From the NCBI GenBank assembly GCA_944322355.1, contig CALUOT010000030.1:1-32191 (forward strand): DNA of 32,191 nt, written 5' to 3'. This document shows positions 24,103-32,191 of the stretch, one piece after another. Numbering within the stretch: position 1 is the first letter of the stretch; the number at the start of each line of letters is the position of its first letter. The stretch is from an uncultured Bacteroides sp. Its GTDB lineage: Bacteria; Bacteroidota; Bacteroidia; Bacteroidales; Bacteroidaceae. Both the position numbers and the translations under genes were made by a program. The notes under the pieces were generated by a model, which searched no databases, was not told the DNA's origin, and saw only the letters and a program-made list of their open reading frames with translations.

Positions 24103-25287
24103 ATGAAAAAGATTTTTGAGAGAATTGTAGAAGGCATCCTGGCTTGCAGCGGGTTCGTCACCAGCATCACCATTGTACTGATCGTCCTGTTCCTCTTCTC
24201 GGAAGCCTTGGGCGTGTTCAGCAGCAAAGTGATAGAAGAAGGCTACGTGCTGGCACTGCACCCCGACAACGAAGTTGACGAACTGAGCCCGGAGCAAATC
24301 AAAGACTTGTTCGACGGAGAAATAAGCAACTGGAAAGAAGTGGGAGGAAAGGATATGCCCATCCAGCTGTTCCGTCTGGAAGATGCAGACGAGTACTTCA
24401 CCGAAGAGCAATTGGGCAGTTCCTATGAACATGCCGGAGCGTGTATCACCGGACTGATAGCCCAAACACCGGGCATCGTGGCTTTCGTACCAGAGCAGTT
24501 TATCACCAGCCCTGACGCTGTCCATCGGATTAAAGACAGCACCATCTCCGTAAAGGACGTGTTTGCCGGAGCCGAGTGGTTTCCTACGGCTACCCCCGCC
24601 CCCTTGTTTGGCTTTTTACCTCTGATAACCGGCACGTTATGGGTGAGTCTGTTTGCCATTCTGATAGCACTTCCTTTCGGGTTGGCAGTGGCTATCTATA
24701 TGTCCGAAGTAGCCCACGCCAAGATTCGCGACATTCTGAAGCCCGTCATCGAATTGCTAAGCGGCATTCCGTCGGTGGTGTACGGCTTCTTCGGGTTGAT
24801 TGTCATCGTACCGTTATTGCAACAGGTGTTCAACCTGCCCGTAGGAGAAAGCGGGTTGGCCGGTAGCGTGGTACTGGCCATCATGGCCTTGCCCACCATC
24901 ATCACCGTCACCGAAGATGCCATGCGCAATTGCCCCCGTGCCATGCGCGAAGCCAGCTTGGCTTTAGGTGCCTCACAATGGCAAACCATTTATAAAGTAG
25001 TCATCCCCTACTCCATATCGGGCATTACTTCGGGCGTGGTATTGGGCATCGGACGTGCCGTCGGCGAGACGATGGCCGTGCTGATGGTGACGGGTAATGC
25101 AGCAGTTATCCCTCACACCATCCTCGAGCCCTTGCGTACCATTCCCGCCACCATTGCCGCCGAACTGGGTGAAGCTCCTGCCGGAGGTCCCCATTATGCA
25201 GCCTTGTTCCTGCTGGGTGTGGTACTGTTCTTCATCAGTTTAGCCATCAACTTGACTGTAGAAAGTGTGTCAGGACGCAAACGCTAA
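24103..25287 (+). CDS. pstC: Phosphate ABC transporter permease PstC with PstS-like insert
   Basis: The 394-residue inner-membrane permease is about 70-80 longer than the E. coli form. After the first membrane helix (about 11-38), residues 46-146 are periplasmic and resemble part of PstS: ALHPDNEVDELSPEQIKDLFDG, EISNWKEVGG and QTPGIVAFVPEQF. These parallel VVVHPSNPVDKLTRVQLENIFRG, KITNWKEVGG and QTKGAIGYVGLAYV in the PstS encoded next door. The remaining five or so helices form the usual permease core with the EAA-like loop (AMRNCPRAMREASLALGASQWQ). The insert lacks the N-terminal phosphate-binding part of PstS. First gene of pstC-pstA-pstB-phoU. Confidence 0.92.
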   Translation: MKKIFERIVEGILACSGFVTSITIVLIVLFLFSEALGVFSSKVIEEGYVLALHPDNEVDELSPEQIKDLFDGEISNWKEVGGKDMPIQLFRLEDADEYFTEEQLGSSYEHAGACITGLIAQTPGIVAFVPEQFITSPDAVHRIKDSTISVKDVFAGAEWFPTATPAPLFGFLPLITGTLWVSLFAILIALPFGLAVAIYMSEVAHAKIRDILKPVIELLSGIPSVVYGFFGLIVIVPLLQQVFNLPVGESGLAGSVVLAIMALPTIITVTEDAMRNCPRAMREASLALGASQWQTIYKVVIPYSISGITSGVVLGIGRAVGETMAVLMVTGNAAVIPHTILEPLRTIPATIAAELGEAPAGGPHYAALFLLGVVLFFISLAINLTVESVSGRKR

Positions 25288-25315
25288 TCAATCATCGCTT
25301 AATCCATATTTATTT

Positions 25316-26173
25316 ATGAATAAGAAACATTTTTCCCAAAACATAGCCTTCGGCCTGTTTCGTTTACTAAGCCTGAGCGTAGTACTTACCTTGTTCGCCA
25401 TCCTCTTTTTTATTATATATAAAGGTATAGGTGTCATCAACTGGAACTTTCTTACCACAGCTCCTACCGATGGCATGACAGCAGGCGGCATCTGGCCCGC
25501 CATCGTCGGCACGTTCTACCTGATGGTAGGTAGTGCCTTGTTTGCCTTTCCTGTAGGAGTAATGAGTGGCATCTACATGAACGAATATGCCTCCAAGGGA
25601 TGGGTTGTACGTTTTATCCGCATGATGACCAACAACCTGAGCGGCATTCCTTCCATCGTGTTCGGCCTTTTCGGCATGGCTTTGTTCGTCAACTGGATGG
25701 ACTTCGGTGACAGTATTCTGGCCGGTTCGCTCACCTTGGGTCTGCTGGCCTTGCCACTGGTAATACGCACCACCGAAGAAGCTTTGAAAGCCATCCCCGA
25801 CAGCATGCGCGAAGGTAGCCGGGCATTAGGAGCTACCAAACTACAAACCATCTGGCACGTTATCCTGCCTATGGGTATGCCCAACATTATCACCGGACTG
25901 ATCTTGGCCTTGGGACGTGTATCGGGCGAAACGGCGCCGATTCTGTTCACCTGTGCCGCTTACTTCCTGCCCCAACTGCCCGAAAGCATTTTCGACCAGT
26001 GTATGGCATTGCCTTACCACCTGTATGTCATCTCGACTAGCGGGACGGACATCGACGCCCAGCTTCCCATTGCATACGGGACAGCATTGGTACTCATTGT
26101 CATCATCCTGTTTGTCAACTTATTAGCCAACGCGCTACGCAAGTATTTTGAGAATAAAATTAAATCAAACTAA
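25316..26173 (+). CDS. pstA: Phosphate ABC transporter permease PstA
   Basis: The start at 25316 (MNKKHFSQN), 28 bases after pstC, gives 285 residues. An upstream frame overlapping pstC adds 17 residues without membrane character. It has six hydrophobic helices and the cytoplasmic EAA-like loop ALKAIPDSMREGSRALGATKLQTIWHVILP that contacts PstB. It pairs with PstC to form the phosphate channel. Confidence 0.93.
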   Translation: MNKKHFSQNIAFGLFRLLSLSVVLTLFAILFFIIYKGIGVINWNFLTTAPTDGMTAGGIWPAIVGTFYLMVGSALFAFPVGVMSGIYMNEYASKGWVVRFIRMMTNNLSGIPSIVFGLFGMALFVNWMDFGDSILAGSLTLGLLALPLVIRTTEEALKAIPDSMREGSRALGATKLQTIWHVILPMGMPNIITGLILALGRVSGETAPILFTCAAYFLPQLPESIFDQCMALPYHLYVISTSGTDIDAQLPIAYGTALVLIVIILFVNLLANALRKYFENKIKSN

Positions 26174-26206
26174 AACATATAATCTCCAAGCATATTCAAT
26201 CAAATT

Positions 26207-26962
26207 ATGGAAAATATCATAGAAACGCGTGACGTAAATTTCTGGTATGGTGATTTCCATGCCTTGAAAGGGATCACCATGGACATTCAAGAAAAATCGG
26301 TTGTCGCTTTCATCGGTCCGTCAGGATGCGGTAAATCAACCTTCCTTCGCCTGCTAAACCGTATGAACGACCTTATTCCTGCCACCCGATTGGAAGGCGA
26401 AATCAAAATAGAAGGCACAGACATCTATGGCAAAGGTGTCAAAGTGGACGAATTGCGCAAACGGGTAGGAATGGTGTTTCAACGCCCCAACCCTTTCCCG
26501 AAAAGCATCTTTGAAAATGTAGCTTATGGCTTGCGGGTGAATGGAGTAAAGGATAAGGACTTCATCCGCCAGCGTGTGGAAGACAGTCTGAAAGGAGCCG
26601 CCTTGTGGAATGAAGTAAAGGACAAGTTGAAAGAATCGGCATACGCCCTGTCCGGAGGCCAGCAACAGCGCCTCTGTATCGCCCGGGCCATGGCCGTCTC
26701 ACCCAAAGTCCTGCTAATGGACGAACCGGCTTCGGCCCTCGACCCTATATCGACCGCCAAAGTGGAAGAGCTGATACACGAGTTGAAGAGCGAATACACC
26801 ATTGTCATCGTCACCCACAACATGCAACAGGCATCGCGCATCAGCGATAAAACAGCCTTCTTTTACATGGGGCAAATGGTGGAATATGGCGATACCAAAC
26901 AAATCTTCACCAATCCCGAAAAAGAACAAACACAAAATTATATAACGGGACGTTTCGGTTAA
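26207..26962 (+). CDS. pstB: Phosphate ABC transporter ATPase
   Basis: The 251-residue ATPase has Walker A GPSGCGKS, signature LSGGQQQR, Walker [14 protein letters not shown] and the switch histidine in [35 protein letters not shown] is highly typical of PstB. It hydrolyses ATP to drive phosphate import. It starts 33 bases after pstA. Confidence 0.96.
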   Translation: MENIIETRDVNFWYGDFHALKGITMDIQEKSVVAFIGPSGCGKSTFLRLLNRMNDLIPATRLEGEIKIEGTDIYGKGVKVDELRKRVGMVFQRPNPFPKSIFENVAYGLRVNGVKDKDFIRQRVEDSLKGAALWNEVKDKLKESAYALSGGQQQRLCIARAMAVSPKVLLMDEPASALDPISTAKVEELIHELKSEYTIVIVTHNMQQASRISDKTAFFYMGQMVEYGDTKQIFTNPEKEQTQNYITGRFG

Positions 26963-26976
26963 AAAAATTATTTGAT

Positions 26977-26984
26977 TAACTTTG
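26977..26984 (+). promoter_or_regulatory. Possible internal promoter before phoU
   Basis: TAACTTTG matches TAnnTTTG; it lies in the 135-base gap between pstB and phoU and could give phoU separate expression. Confidence 0.4.
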
Positions 26985-27097
26985 ACGCCAAAAGATGACC
27001 CTTCAGAATGATAAAGTGGCAGCAGTTCAGCCTGATTTCCCCTTACTGAATGGTATAAACTAAATAGGATTAGTTACTTAATAAATAATAGAGCTCT

Positions 27098-27787
27098 ATG
27101 GTAAAATTCATCGAAAGCGAACTCATTCTGCTAAAAAAAGAAATTAACGAAATGTGGACGCTGGTGTACAACCAGCTTGACCGTGCGGGCGAATCGGTAT
27201 TGACACTCGACAAAGAACTAGCTCGCCAGGTACTGATACACGAACGTCGTGTCAATGCCTTCGAGCTAAAGATAGATAGCGACGTAGAAGACATCATTGC
27301 TCTCTATACCCCCGTCGCCATCGACCTTCGCTTCGTTTTAGCCATGTTAAAGATCAACAATAACCTGGAACGTTTAGGCGACTTTGCCGAAGGCATCGCA
27401 CGCTTTGCCTTGGAAGAAAAAGAATTGGTACTGGATGCCGACCTTATCAAGAGTCTCCGACTGGAGGAAATGATGCGGCAAGTACTCTCTATGCTTGAAC
27501 TGGCCAAGCGTGCCCTCCAGGAAGAAAGCCAAGAACTGGCTACATCCGTCTTTGCCAAAGACCAATTGTTGGACGAAATTAATGCCAATGCCGCTAAATT
27601 ACTGGCTGACTACATCGCCAAGCATCCTGAAAGCGCTTTATCATGCCTGAACCTGGCCGCTGTATTCCGCAAACTGGAACGTGCCGGAGACCACATTACC
27701 AATATCGCCGAGGAAATTGTTTTCTATATTGATGCTAAAGTGCTGAAACACCATAATAAAACAGACGAAGGGTATCCTAAAGAATAA
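27098..27787 (+). CDS. phoU: Phosphate signalling protein PhoU
   Basis: The 229-residue all-helical protein consists of two PhoU repeats, each with a metal-site motif. The first contains ELKIDSDVEDIIALYTPVAIDLRFVLAMLKINNNLERLGDFAEG. The second contains CLNLAAVFRKLERAGDHITNIAEEIVFY. PhoU links Pst transporter activity to the PhoR sensor and keeps phosphate import in check. It is last of the pst genes, after a 135-base gap that may hold its own promoter. Confidence 0.94.
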   Translation: MVKFIESELILLKKEINEMWTLVYNQLDRAGESVLTLDKELARQVLIHERRVNAFELKIDSDVEDIIALYTPVAIDLRFVLAMLKINNNLERLGDFAEGIARFALEEKELVLDADLIKSLRLEEMMRQVLSMLELAKRALQEESQELATSVFAKDQLLDEINANAAKLLADYIAKHPESALSCLNLAAVFRKLERAGDHITNIAEEIVFYIDAKVLKHHNKTDEGYPKE

Positions 27788-27906
27788 ACTTAAAAGGAGT
27801 AAGATTGACGAGAAGGTAACGGGGCAAACAGCAGTAAAACTCTTTTAGAATGATAAGAAAACCAAAGAATATTTTAAAAAAAGATGTTATAAGACATATT
27901 TTTTAA

Positions 27907-27939
27907 TTTGGTCTTTATCGACAAAAGGGTCTATATTTG
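27907..27939 (+). promoter_or_regulatory. Promoter of a candidate small RNA
   Basis: TTTG (27907-27910), 21 bases, then TATATTTG (27932-27939): a good -33/-7 pair. It lies in the 323-base gap 27788-28110 between phoU and the riboflavin synthase gene. Confidence 0.6.
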
Positions 27940-27944
27940 CACCG

Positions 27945-28034
27945 TTATCCTGAAAACAATCTTTTTACCTTAAAAAAAAACTAATACCTATTGAAAACTG
28001 GGAAACGGGACTTTGTGAAAAGCTCCGTTTTTTT
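27945..28034 (+). ncRNA. Candidate small RNA or leader RNA
   Basis: A strong promoter is followed about 65 bases later by a hairpin with a run of seven Ts, with no start codon leading to a useful frame between them. This would make an RNA of about 90 bases. A separate promoter serves the downstream riboflavin synthase gene, so the RNA is probably independent rather than its leader. No known family was recognised and it does not look like an FMN riboswitch. Confidence 0.4.
28005..28034 (+). terminator. Rho-independent terminator
   Basis: ACGGGACTTT and AAAGCTCCGT pair over ten positions with one mismatch and one G-T, with loop GTGA, followed by seven Ts. Confidence 0.75.
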
Positions 28035-28059
28035 GTGCCCATTTTTCAAGCGTATTTTG

Positions 28060-28067
28060 TATCTTTG
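28060..28067 (+). promoter_or_regulatory. Promoter of the riboflavin synthase gene
   Basis: TATCTTTG matches TAnnTTTG, 43 bases before the ATG at 28111. Confidence 0.6.
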
Positions 28068-28110
28068 CCCAATGATATTTTCAGTTTAATCAATTATTCT
28101 TTTTAATGCT

Positions 28111-28713
28111 ATGTTTTCTGGAATTGTAGAAGAATGCGCCACATTGGTGGCCATGGTGAAAGAACAGGAGAATGTACATTTCACCTTCCGATGTTCATTT
28201 GTGGGCGAACTTAAAATAGATCAAAGCGTCTCACACAATGGCGTATGCCTGACCGTCGTATCCTTGACAGATGACACCTATACCGTCACAGCCATGAAAG
28301 AAACCCTTGACCGCTCCAACCTAGGGTTGCTCCAGATAGGAGACGAGGTAAACGTGGAGCGAAGTATGCTGATGAACGGACGACTGGACGGACACATTGT
28401 ACAAGGACATGTGGATCAGACTGCCACTTGCACGGACGTACAGGATGCTGAAGGAAGTTACTACTTCACCTTCCGGTACGCTTTCGACAAGGAGATGGCC
28501 CGTCGGGGATACATGACAGTGGACAAAGGCTCGGTCACGGTGAACGGAGTCAGCCTGACGGTGTGCAACCCGACCGATGATACTTTCCAGGTGGCCATCA
28601 TCCCCTATACCTATGAACATACCAACTTCCATGCCATCCGGGTGGGAAGCGTGGTGAACATTGAATTTGACATTATCGGGAAATACATCAGCCGGATGAT
28701 TCAATACCAATGA
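28111..28713 (+). CDS. ribE: Riboflavin synthase, alpha subunit
   Basis: The 200-residue cytoplasmic enzyme converts two 6,7-dimethyl-8-ribityllumazine to riboflavin plus the pyrimidine. It starts with MFSGIVEE, the family's N-terminal signature. Two lumazine-binding repeats follow (NGVCLTVV near 45 and NGVSLTVC near 145), with GRLDGHIVQGHVD between them. Length is typical. It converges with ttcA, ending 8 bases from its stop. Confidence 0.95.
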   Translation: MFSGIVEECATLVAMVKEQENVHFTFRCSFVGELKIDQSVSHNGVCLTVVSLTDDTYTVTAMKETLDRSNLGLLQIGDEVNVERSMLMNGRLDGHIVQGHVDQTATCTDVQDAEGSYYFTFRYAFDKEMARRGYMTVDKGSVTVNGVSLTVCNPTDDTFQVAIIPYTYEHTNFHAIRVGSVVNIEFDIIGKYISRMIQYQ

Positions 28714-28721
28714 TTCAGACC

Positions 28722-29471
28722 TTATTCATCGGCTATGGGACGAGGCAATAACTCTTCCTGGACGTTGTTCATACTCCTCCAGAGACTGTAACGGGCTTCG
28801 CGAGACATTGCCTCGAGCTGGCGAAGGATGCCTTTCATCGACGCACGATGCGACTCGTGTTCGTAAGGGCAATTCTTCACCTGCTTCCGATAGCCACGCA
28901 AGGTAGCCAGTTCTTCCAGATCGGCTTCATGCACCAGACACATCGGGCGAATGATAGTCATATCGAACTTCTTCATCACCAAACGAGGCGGCATGGTACT
29001 GAAAGCTCCTTGGAAAACTTGATTCATCAGAAGCGTCTCGAGGATATCGTCCATGTGATGCCCCAAAGCAATCTTGTTGCATCCTTGCTCCTTAGCTACG
29101 GTAAAAAGAGCCTTCCGACGATTCCAAGAACAAAGGAAACAAGGCGACTTGCGTAGGTCCGTCGAAGCATCAAATTCAGTTTCGCTCAGGACAAAAGGTA
29201 CTTGCAAGTCCTCACAAAAGGCACGCAAATAGTCCACATCACTCTGATAAGGTATATTGCGCATCACCACATGAGCCGCCACCAAAGCAAAGCGCGGTTT
29301 GTAAATGCGTGCCCTGCGAGCCAACAACTCCACCAATGCCAACGAATCTTTACCTCCCGAAAGCCCGATGAGCACCCGGTCGCCATCGTCCACCAGCCCA
29401 TACTCCATCATACCTTTCATGAGCCGACGTTCGATTCTTTTCCACAATTTTTGTTCTTCCGTCATTTGCAT
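28722..29471 (-). CDS. ttcA: tRNA 2-thiocytidine synthase TtcA-like
   Basis: The 249-residue cytoplasmic ATPase of the PP-loop family has LIGLSGGKDSLALVELL (ATP-binding loop near 37), CFLCSWNRRKALF (CxxC, cysteines that hold a 4Fe-4S cluster), and GHHMDDILETLLMNQVFQG. TtcA thiolates cytidine 32 of certain tRNAs. The third cluster cysteine may be in KNCPYEHES. ATGs at codons 1 and 3 are both possible starts. Confidence 0.9.
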   Translation of the reverse strand: MQMTEEQKLWKRIERRLMKGMMEYGLVDDGDRVLIGLSGGKDSLALVELLARRARIYKPRFALVAAHVVMRNIPYQSDVDYLRAFCEDLQVPFVLSETEFDASTDLRKSPCFLCSWNRRKALFTVAKEQGCNKIALGHHMDDILETLLMNQVFQGAFSTMPPRLVMKKFDMTIIRPMCLVHEADLEELATLRGYRKQVKNCPYEHESHRASMKGILRQLEAMSREARYSLWRSMNNVQEELLPRPIADE

Positions 29472-29581
29472 ACCGTTCTTCTCCTCTATGAATGAGCGTG
29501 CAAAAGTAAGGCAAAAGAACGAATTAAAGAAGAATTAACATGATTGAATGGAGGAAAGAAGCTATATTCGGGATTAATTTG

Positions 29582-29589
29582 TATTTTTG
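29582..29589 (+). promoter_or_regulatory. Promoter of the TPR/nfeD/floA group
   Basis: TATTTTTG matches TAnnTTTG; 28 bases before the start at 29618. Confidence 0.55.
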
Positions 29590-29617
29590 TACACTATATC
29601 ATCAAGTAGAAACAAGT

Positions 29618-31057
29618 ATGAAAAAGAAATATCTTCTGTTACTCTTCCTGATTTGTCTCCCCGAGCTATCGAAGAACCTTCATGCACAAACATTGGCACA
29701 AGCCCGTGAAATGTATGCTAAGGGAGACTATCAGCAAGCCAAGCCCACATTCGAACGTTTGGTGAAATCCGCTCCTTCCAATGGAAACTACAACTTATGG
29801 TACGGAGTATGTTGTTTAGAAACAGGCGATTATGAGCAGGCGGTACCCTATCTGGAGAAAGCCGTGAAACGCCGGGTGCCCAGCGGACAATATCACTTGG
29901 CACGTGCCTATGACAAAACTTATCGCTTTGAAGAAGCCGAGGAAGTGTGTAACGCTTACCTGAAAGACTTGACACGCCGACGCCGTGACACAGGAGAAGC
30001 CGACAGCCTGGCAGAATGTATCCGCACTCACCTGCGTATGATGAAAGGAGTGGAGCGTGTGTGTGTGATCGATAGTTTTGTGGTTTCCAAAACCCATTTT
30101 CTGGATGCCTACCGGATAGGCACCGAATCGGGAAGCCTCTCCTTGTATGAAGAACATTTCGAAGATAATGGAAAGTCGGGAGGTACTGTATACGAAACCG
30201 AATTGGGAAACAAACTTTATTATAGTGAACTCCAACCCGACAGCACCCTTGCCCTGCTGACTAGTGCCAAACTACTAGACGGATGGAGTCAAGGCACCCT
30301 GCTTCCTGAAAGCATTAACCAAGGAGTTAATGCCAATTATCCTTTTGTCATGGCCGACGGAGTGACCCTTTACTATGCCGCCGACGGGAAGGAGTCGATG
30401 GGGGGATATGACATTTTTGTCACCCGATACAACACCAATACCAACAATTTCCTAACACCCGAAAACGTAGGTATGCCTTTCAACTCACCTTACAATGACT
30501 ATATGTATGTGGTCGATGAATATAACAATCTGGGATGGTTTGCTTCCGACCGCTACCAACCTGCCGATTCGGTCTGCATCTATGTTTTCATCCCTAATCC
30601 GTCCAAGCAAGTCTATGACTATGAACTCATGGATAAGGAGCAATTACGGAGACTGGCCAGTTTGAGAAGCATCGGACAGACCTGGAGCGATGCCGCTATG
30701 GCGCAAGATGCCCGTCAGCGCTTGATGCAGGCCATGCAGCGCGAACCCAAGAAGCAACAAGCCTACGACTTTACCTTCATCATCAACGATGAGCGTACCT
30801 ATCACCAGTTGGCGGACTTCCAATCGGCCCGGGCCAAGGAACTTTTCAGTCAGTATCGCCAATTGGAGCAAGGGTATCGGAAACAACAAGAAGCATTGAC
30901 CAATGCCCGCACGAAATATATGCAAGCATCAGATAGCAACAAAGCCCAGCTCGCACCCGCCATCCTCGACTTGGAGAAACGCGTAAGGCAACTCCATGAC
31001 GAGGTAGAGGAAGCGGCCAAGCAAGTACGCAATGCAGAGATTCAAACCCATCAATAA
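29618..31057 (+). CDS. Secreted TPR protein with PD40-like and coiled-coil regions
   Basis: I start at 29618 because MKKKYLLLLFLICLP begins a signal peptide ending at HAQ (about residue 24); the 26 codons upstream contain the promoter. The 479 residues comprise TPR-like helices (AREMYAKGDYQQAKPTFERLV, YEQAVPYLEKAV), a middle beta-rich region with MADGVTLYYAADGKESMGGYDIFVTRYN, which resembles PD40/TolB-type repeats, and a long Gln/Glu-rich coiled coil at the end. Envelope location is likely and function unknown. It lies 12 bases before nfeD. Confidence 0.8.
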   Translation: MKKKYLLLLFLICLPELSKNLHAQTLAQAREMYAKGDYQQAKPTFERLVKSAPSNGNYNLWYGVCCLETGDYEQAVPYLEKAVKRRVPSGQYHLARAYDKTYRFEEAEEVCNAYLKDLTRRRRDTGEADSLAECIRTHLRMMKGVERVCVIDSFVVSKTHFLDAYRIGTESGSLSLYEEHFEDNGKSGGTVYETELGNKLYYSELQPDSTLALLTSAKLLDGWSQGTLLPESINQGVNANYPFVMADGVTLYYAADGKESMGGYDIFVTRYNTNTNNFLTPENVGMPFNSPYNDYMYVVDEYNNLGWFASDRYQPADSVCIYVFIPNPSKQVYDYELMDKEQLRRLASLRSIGQTWSDAAMAQDARQRLMQAMQREPKKQQAYDFTFIINDERTYHQLADFQSARAKELFSQYRQLEQGYRKQQEALTNARTKYMQASDSNKAQLAPAILDLEKRVRQLHDEVEEAAKQVRNAEIQTHQ

Positions 31058-31069
31058 CCCATTCAGCCT

Positions 31070-31549
31070 ATGGAGATTGCCATCATCGCCGTGCTACTCA
31101 TCGTAGCCATCATCCTGTTTCTGGTGGAGCTTTTCCTCGCTCCGGGCATCACCATCGCCGGTATCCTGGCCGGAGGATGCTACCTCTATGCCAACTATTA
31201 CGCCTTCACTCACCTGGGAATGACGGGAGGCTTCGTCACCCTGAGCATATCGGCCGTGGCATGCGTCGTCTCGCTCATCCTGTTCATGCGCTCCAAGACG
31301 TTGGACCGGGTGTCACTCAAGACCAACATTACCGGCAAGGTGGACCGCACAGCCGAGCGTAGCATCAAGGTGGGCGACACGGGTATCACCACTACCCGCC
31401 TGGCTCTGGTGGGCTATGCCGACATCGGAGGACAGATTGTCGAAGTGAAGTCGGCCGACGGCTTCCTCGACGAGAAAACGCCCATCGTCGTGACACGCAT
31501 CACCGACGGCATCCTCTTCGTGCAGAAATCCGCCGATGAACAGGGATAA
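31070..31549 (+). CDS. NfeD-family membrane protein
   Basis: The 159-residue protein has three hydrophobic helices in the first 85 residues (IIAVLLIVAIILFLVELFLAPG, TIAGILAGGCYLYANYY, FVTLSISAVACVVSLILFM). An OB-fold-like tail (residues 95-159, GDTGITTTRLALVGYADIGGQIVEVKSADGF) follows. This is the short NfeD form without the protease domain. Such proteins partner flotillins in membrane microdomains, which fits the flotillin gene 47 bases downstream. Confidence 0.88.
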   Translation: MEIAIIAVLLIVAIILFLVELFLAPGITIAGILAGGCYLYANYYAFTHLGMTGGFVTLSISAVACVVSLILFMRSKTLDRVSLKTNITGKVDRTAERSIKVGDTGITTTRLALVGYADIGGQIVEVKSADGFLDEKTPIVVTRITDGILFVQKSADEQG

Positions 31550-31557
31550 GAAAACGA

Positions 31558-31593
31558 AAATCGTAAATCGTAAATCACTAAATCGTAAATAAA
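31558..31593. repeat. Short tandem AAATCGT repeats
   Basis: AAATCGT-AAATCGT-AAATCAC-TAAATCGT-AAAT, heptameric copies between nfeD and floA. They could affect the floA leader RNA or reflect slippage. Confidence 0.6.
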
Positions 31594-31596
31594 CTT

Positions 31597-32191
31597 ATGG
31601 ACTCAAGTACACTCTACCTCACGGGCTTCCTCATTGTAGGGGGCATCATCTTCCTGGTACTCTTCTTCCACTACGTGCCTTTCTTCCTTTGGTTGTCGGC
31701 CAAGGTGTCGGGCGTCAACATCTCGCTGGTGCAACTCTTCCTGATGCGCATCCGTAACGTGCCGCCTTATGTCATCGTGCCCGGTCTTATCGAGGCGCAT
31801 AAGGCGGGATTGAGCAACATCACACGTGACGAACTGGAGGCACACTATCTGGCCGGAGGCCACGTAGAAAAGGTGGTTCACGCCCTGGTATCGGCCTCCA
31901 AAGCCCGCATCGAACTTCCCTTCCAGATGGCTACAGCCATCGACCTGGCAGGACGCGACGTGTTCGAGGCCGTGCAGATGTCCGTCAACCCCAAGGTGAT
32001 AGACACGCCCCCGGTGACCGCCGTGGCCAAAGACGGTATCCAACTCATCGCCAAGGCCCGCGTGACGGTGCGCGCCAACATCCGCCAATTGGTGGGAGGT
32101 GCCGGCGAAGACACCGTGCTGGCCCGCGTAGGCGAAGGCATTGTCTCCTCCATCGGCTCTTCCGAGAGCCACAAGCAGGTGCTGGAAAACC
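31597..32191 (+). CDS. floA: Flotillin-like protein FloA, 5' part
   Basis: The start at 31597 gives [10 protein letters not shown] and a membrane helix (about 8-35) followed by [37 protein letters not shown]/band-7-like region ([49 protein letters not shown]) comes next. About 198 codons are visible, and the frame runs off the window edge, where a complete FloA would have about 330 residues. Flotillins organise membrane microdomains, and the preceding nfeD gene supports the call. Confidence 0.92.
   Translation, partial: MDSSTLYLTGFLIVGGIIFLVLFFHYVPFFLWLSAKVSGVNISLVQLFLMRIRNVPPYVIVPGLIEAHKAGLSNITRDELEAHYLAGGHVEKVVHALVSASKARIELPFQMATAIDLAGRDVFEAVQMSVNPKVIDTPPVTAVAKDGIQLIAKARVTVRANIRQLVGGAGEDTVLARVGEGIVSSIGSSESHKQVLEN

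Noticed and set aside
27940-28110. FMN riboswitch before riboflavin synthase
   Set aside because: The conserved FMN-aptamer segments were not seen, and the terminator precedes a separate promoter.

Overview
The window reads as a Bacteroidota chromosome, most likely Bacteroides or a close relative. Promoters follow the Bacteroides -7 pattern TAnnTTTG with weak Shine-Dalgarno sequences. The gene content also fits: an inositol-sphingolipid operon, a DUF3244 protein, an OMP_b-brl_3 outer-membrane barrel, a double-glycine (GG) peptide precursor, and flotillin/NfeD. No rRNA or tRNA gene was recognised. Species cannot be fixed from the sequence alone.

Layout. (1) 1-1300: a PIN-domain toxin tail, its terminator, and remnants of a DUF1016 nuclease and a DUF3089 lipoprotein. 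(2) 1390-3757: ispE, a putative outer-membrane barrel and a lipoprotein phosphoesterase. (3) 3758-4169: an intergenic stretch with a 4 x 22-bp tandem repeat and an inverted repeat. (4) 4170-8117, minus strand: a five-gene operon for inositol lipids (inositol-phosphate synthase, PgpA-like phosphatase, GtrA, CDP-alcohol phosphotransferase, PAP2/AUR1-like synthase). (5) 8252-12549, minus strand: TolC, a sigma-54 activator response regulator and its histidine kinase, with a sigma-54-type promoter and two dyad sites in front of tolC. (6) 12634-19574, minus strand: a ribosomally synthesised peptide (RiPP) locus made of DUF3244 protein, GG-leader precursor, radical SAM/SPASM maturase, outer-membrane barrel, C39-peptidase ABC exporter (frameshifted) and a stub of an HlyD-type adaptor. 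(7) 19575-20474: a 900-bp gene-free stretch with two 22-bp minisatellites, three hairpins and a perfect 37-bp inverted repeat. (8) 20475-21148: a HigB/HigA-type toxin-antitoxin pair. (9) 21265-23016: a membrane TPR protein with a C-terminal helix-turn-helix. (10) 23084-27787: pstS diverging from pstC-pstA-pstB-phoU around a Pho-box-like repeat. (11) 27788-28110: a promoter-terminator pair that may define a small RNA. (12) 28111-32191: riboflavin synthase, TtcA, a TPR protein, NfeD and the start of flotillin-like FloA.

How it fits together. The most unusual system is the RiPP locus. The 61-residue precursor has a leader ending in Gly-Gly and a 36-residue Cys-containing core. The adjacent radical SAM enzyme has the CxxxCxxC site and a complete seven-Cys SPASM domain. 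The C39 exporter would remove the leader and export the product, with TolC as outer-membrane exit. The exporter's peptidase domain is split by an apparent one-base loss in a G run, and the adaptor is only about 80 residues, so export may be lost or may depend on genes elsewhere. The inositol-lipid operon matches a pathway studied in B. thetaiotaomicron. The Pst region shows a PstC permease carrying a half-PstS-like periplasmic insert.
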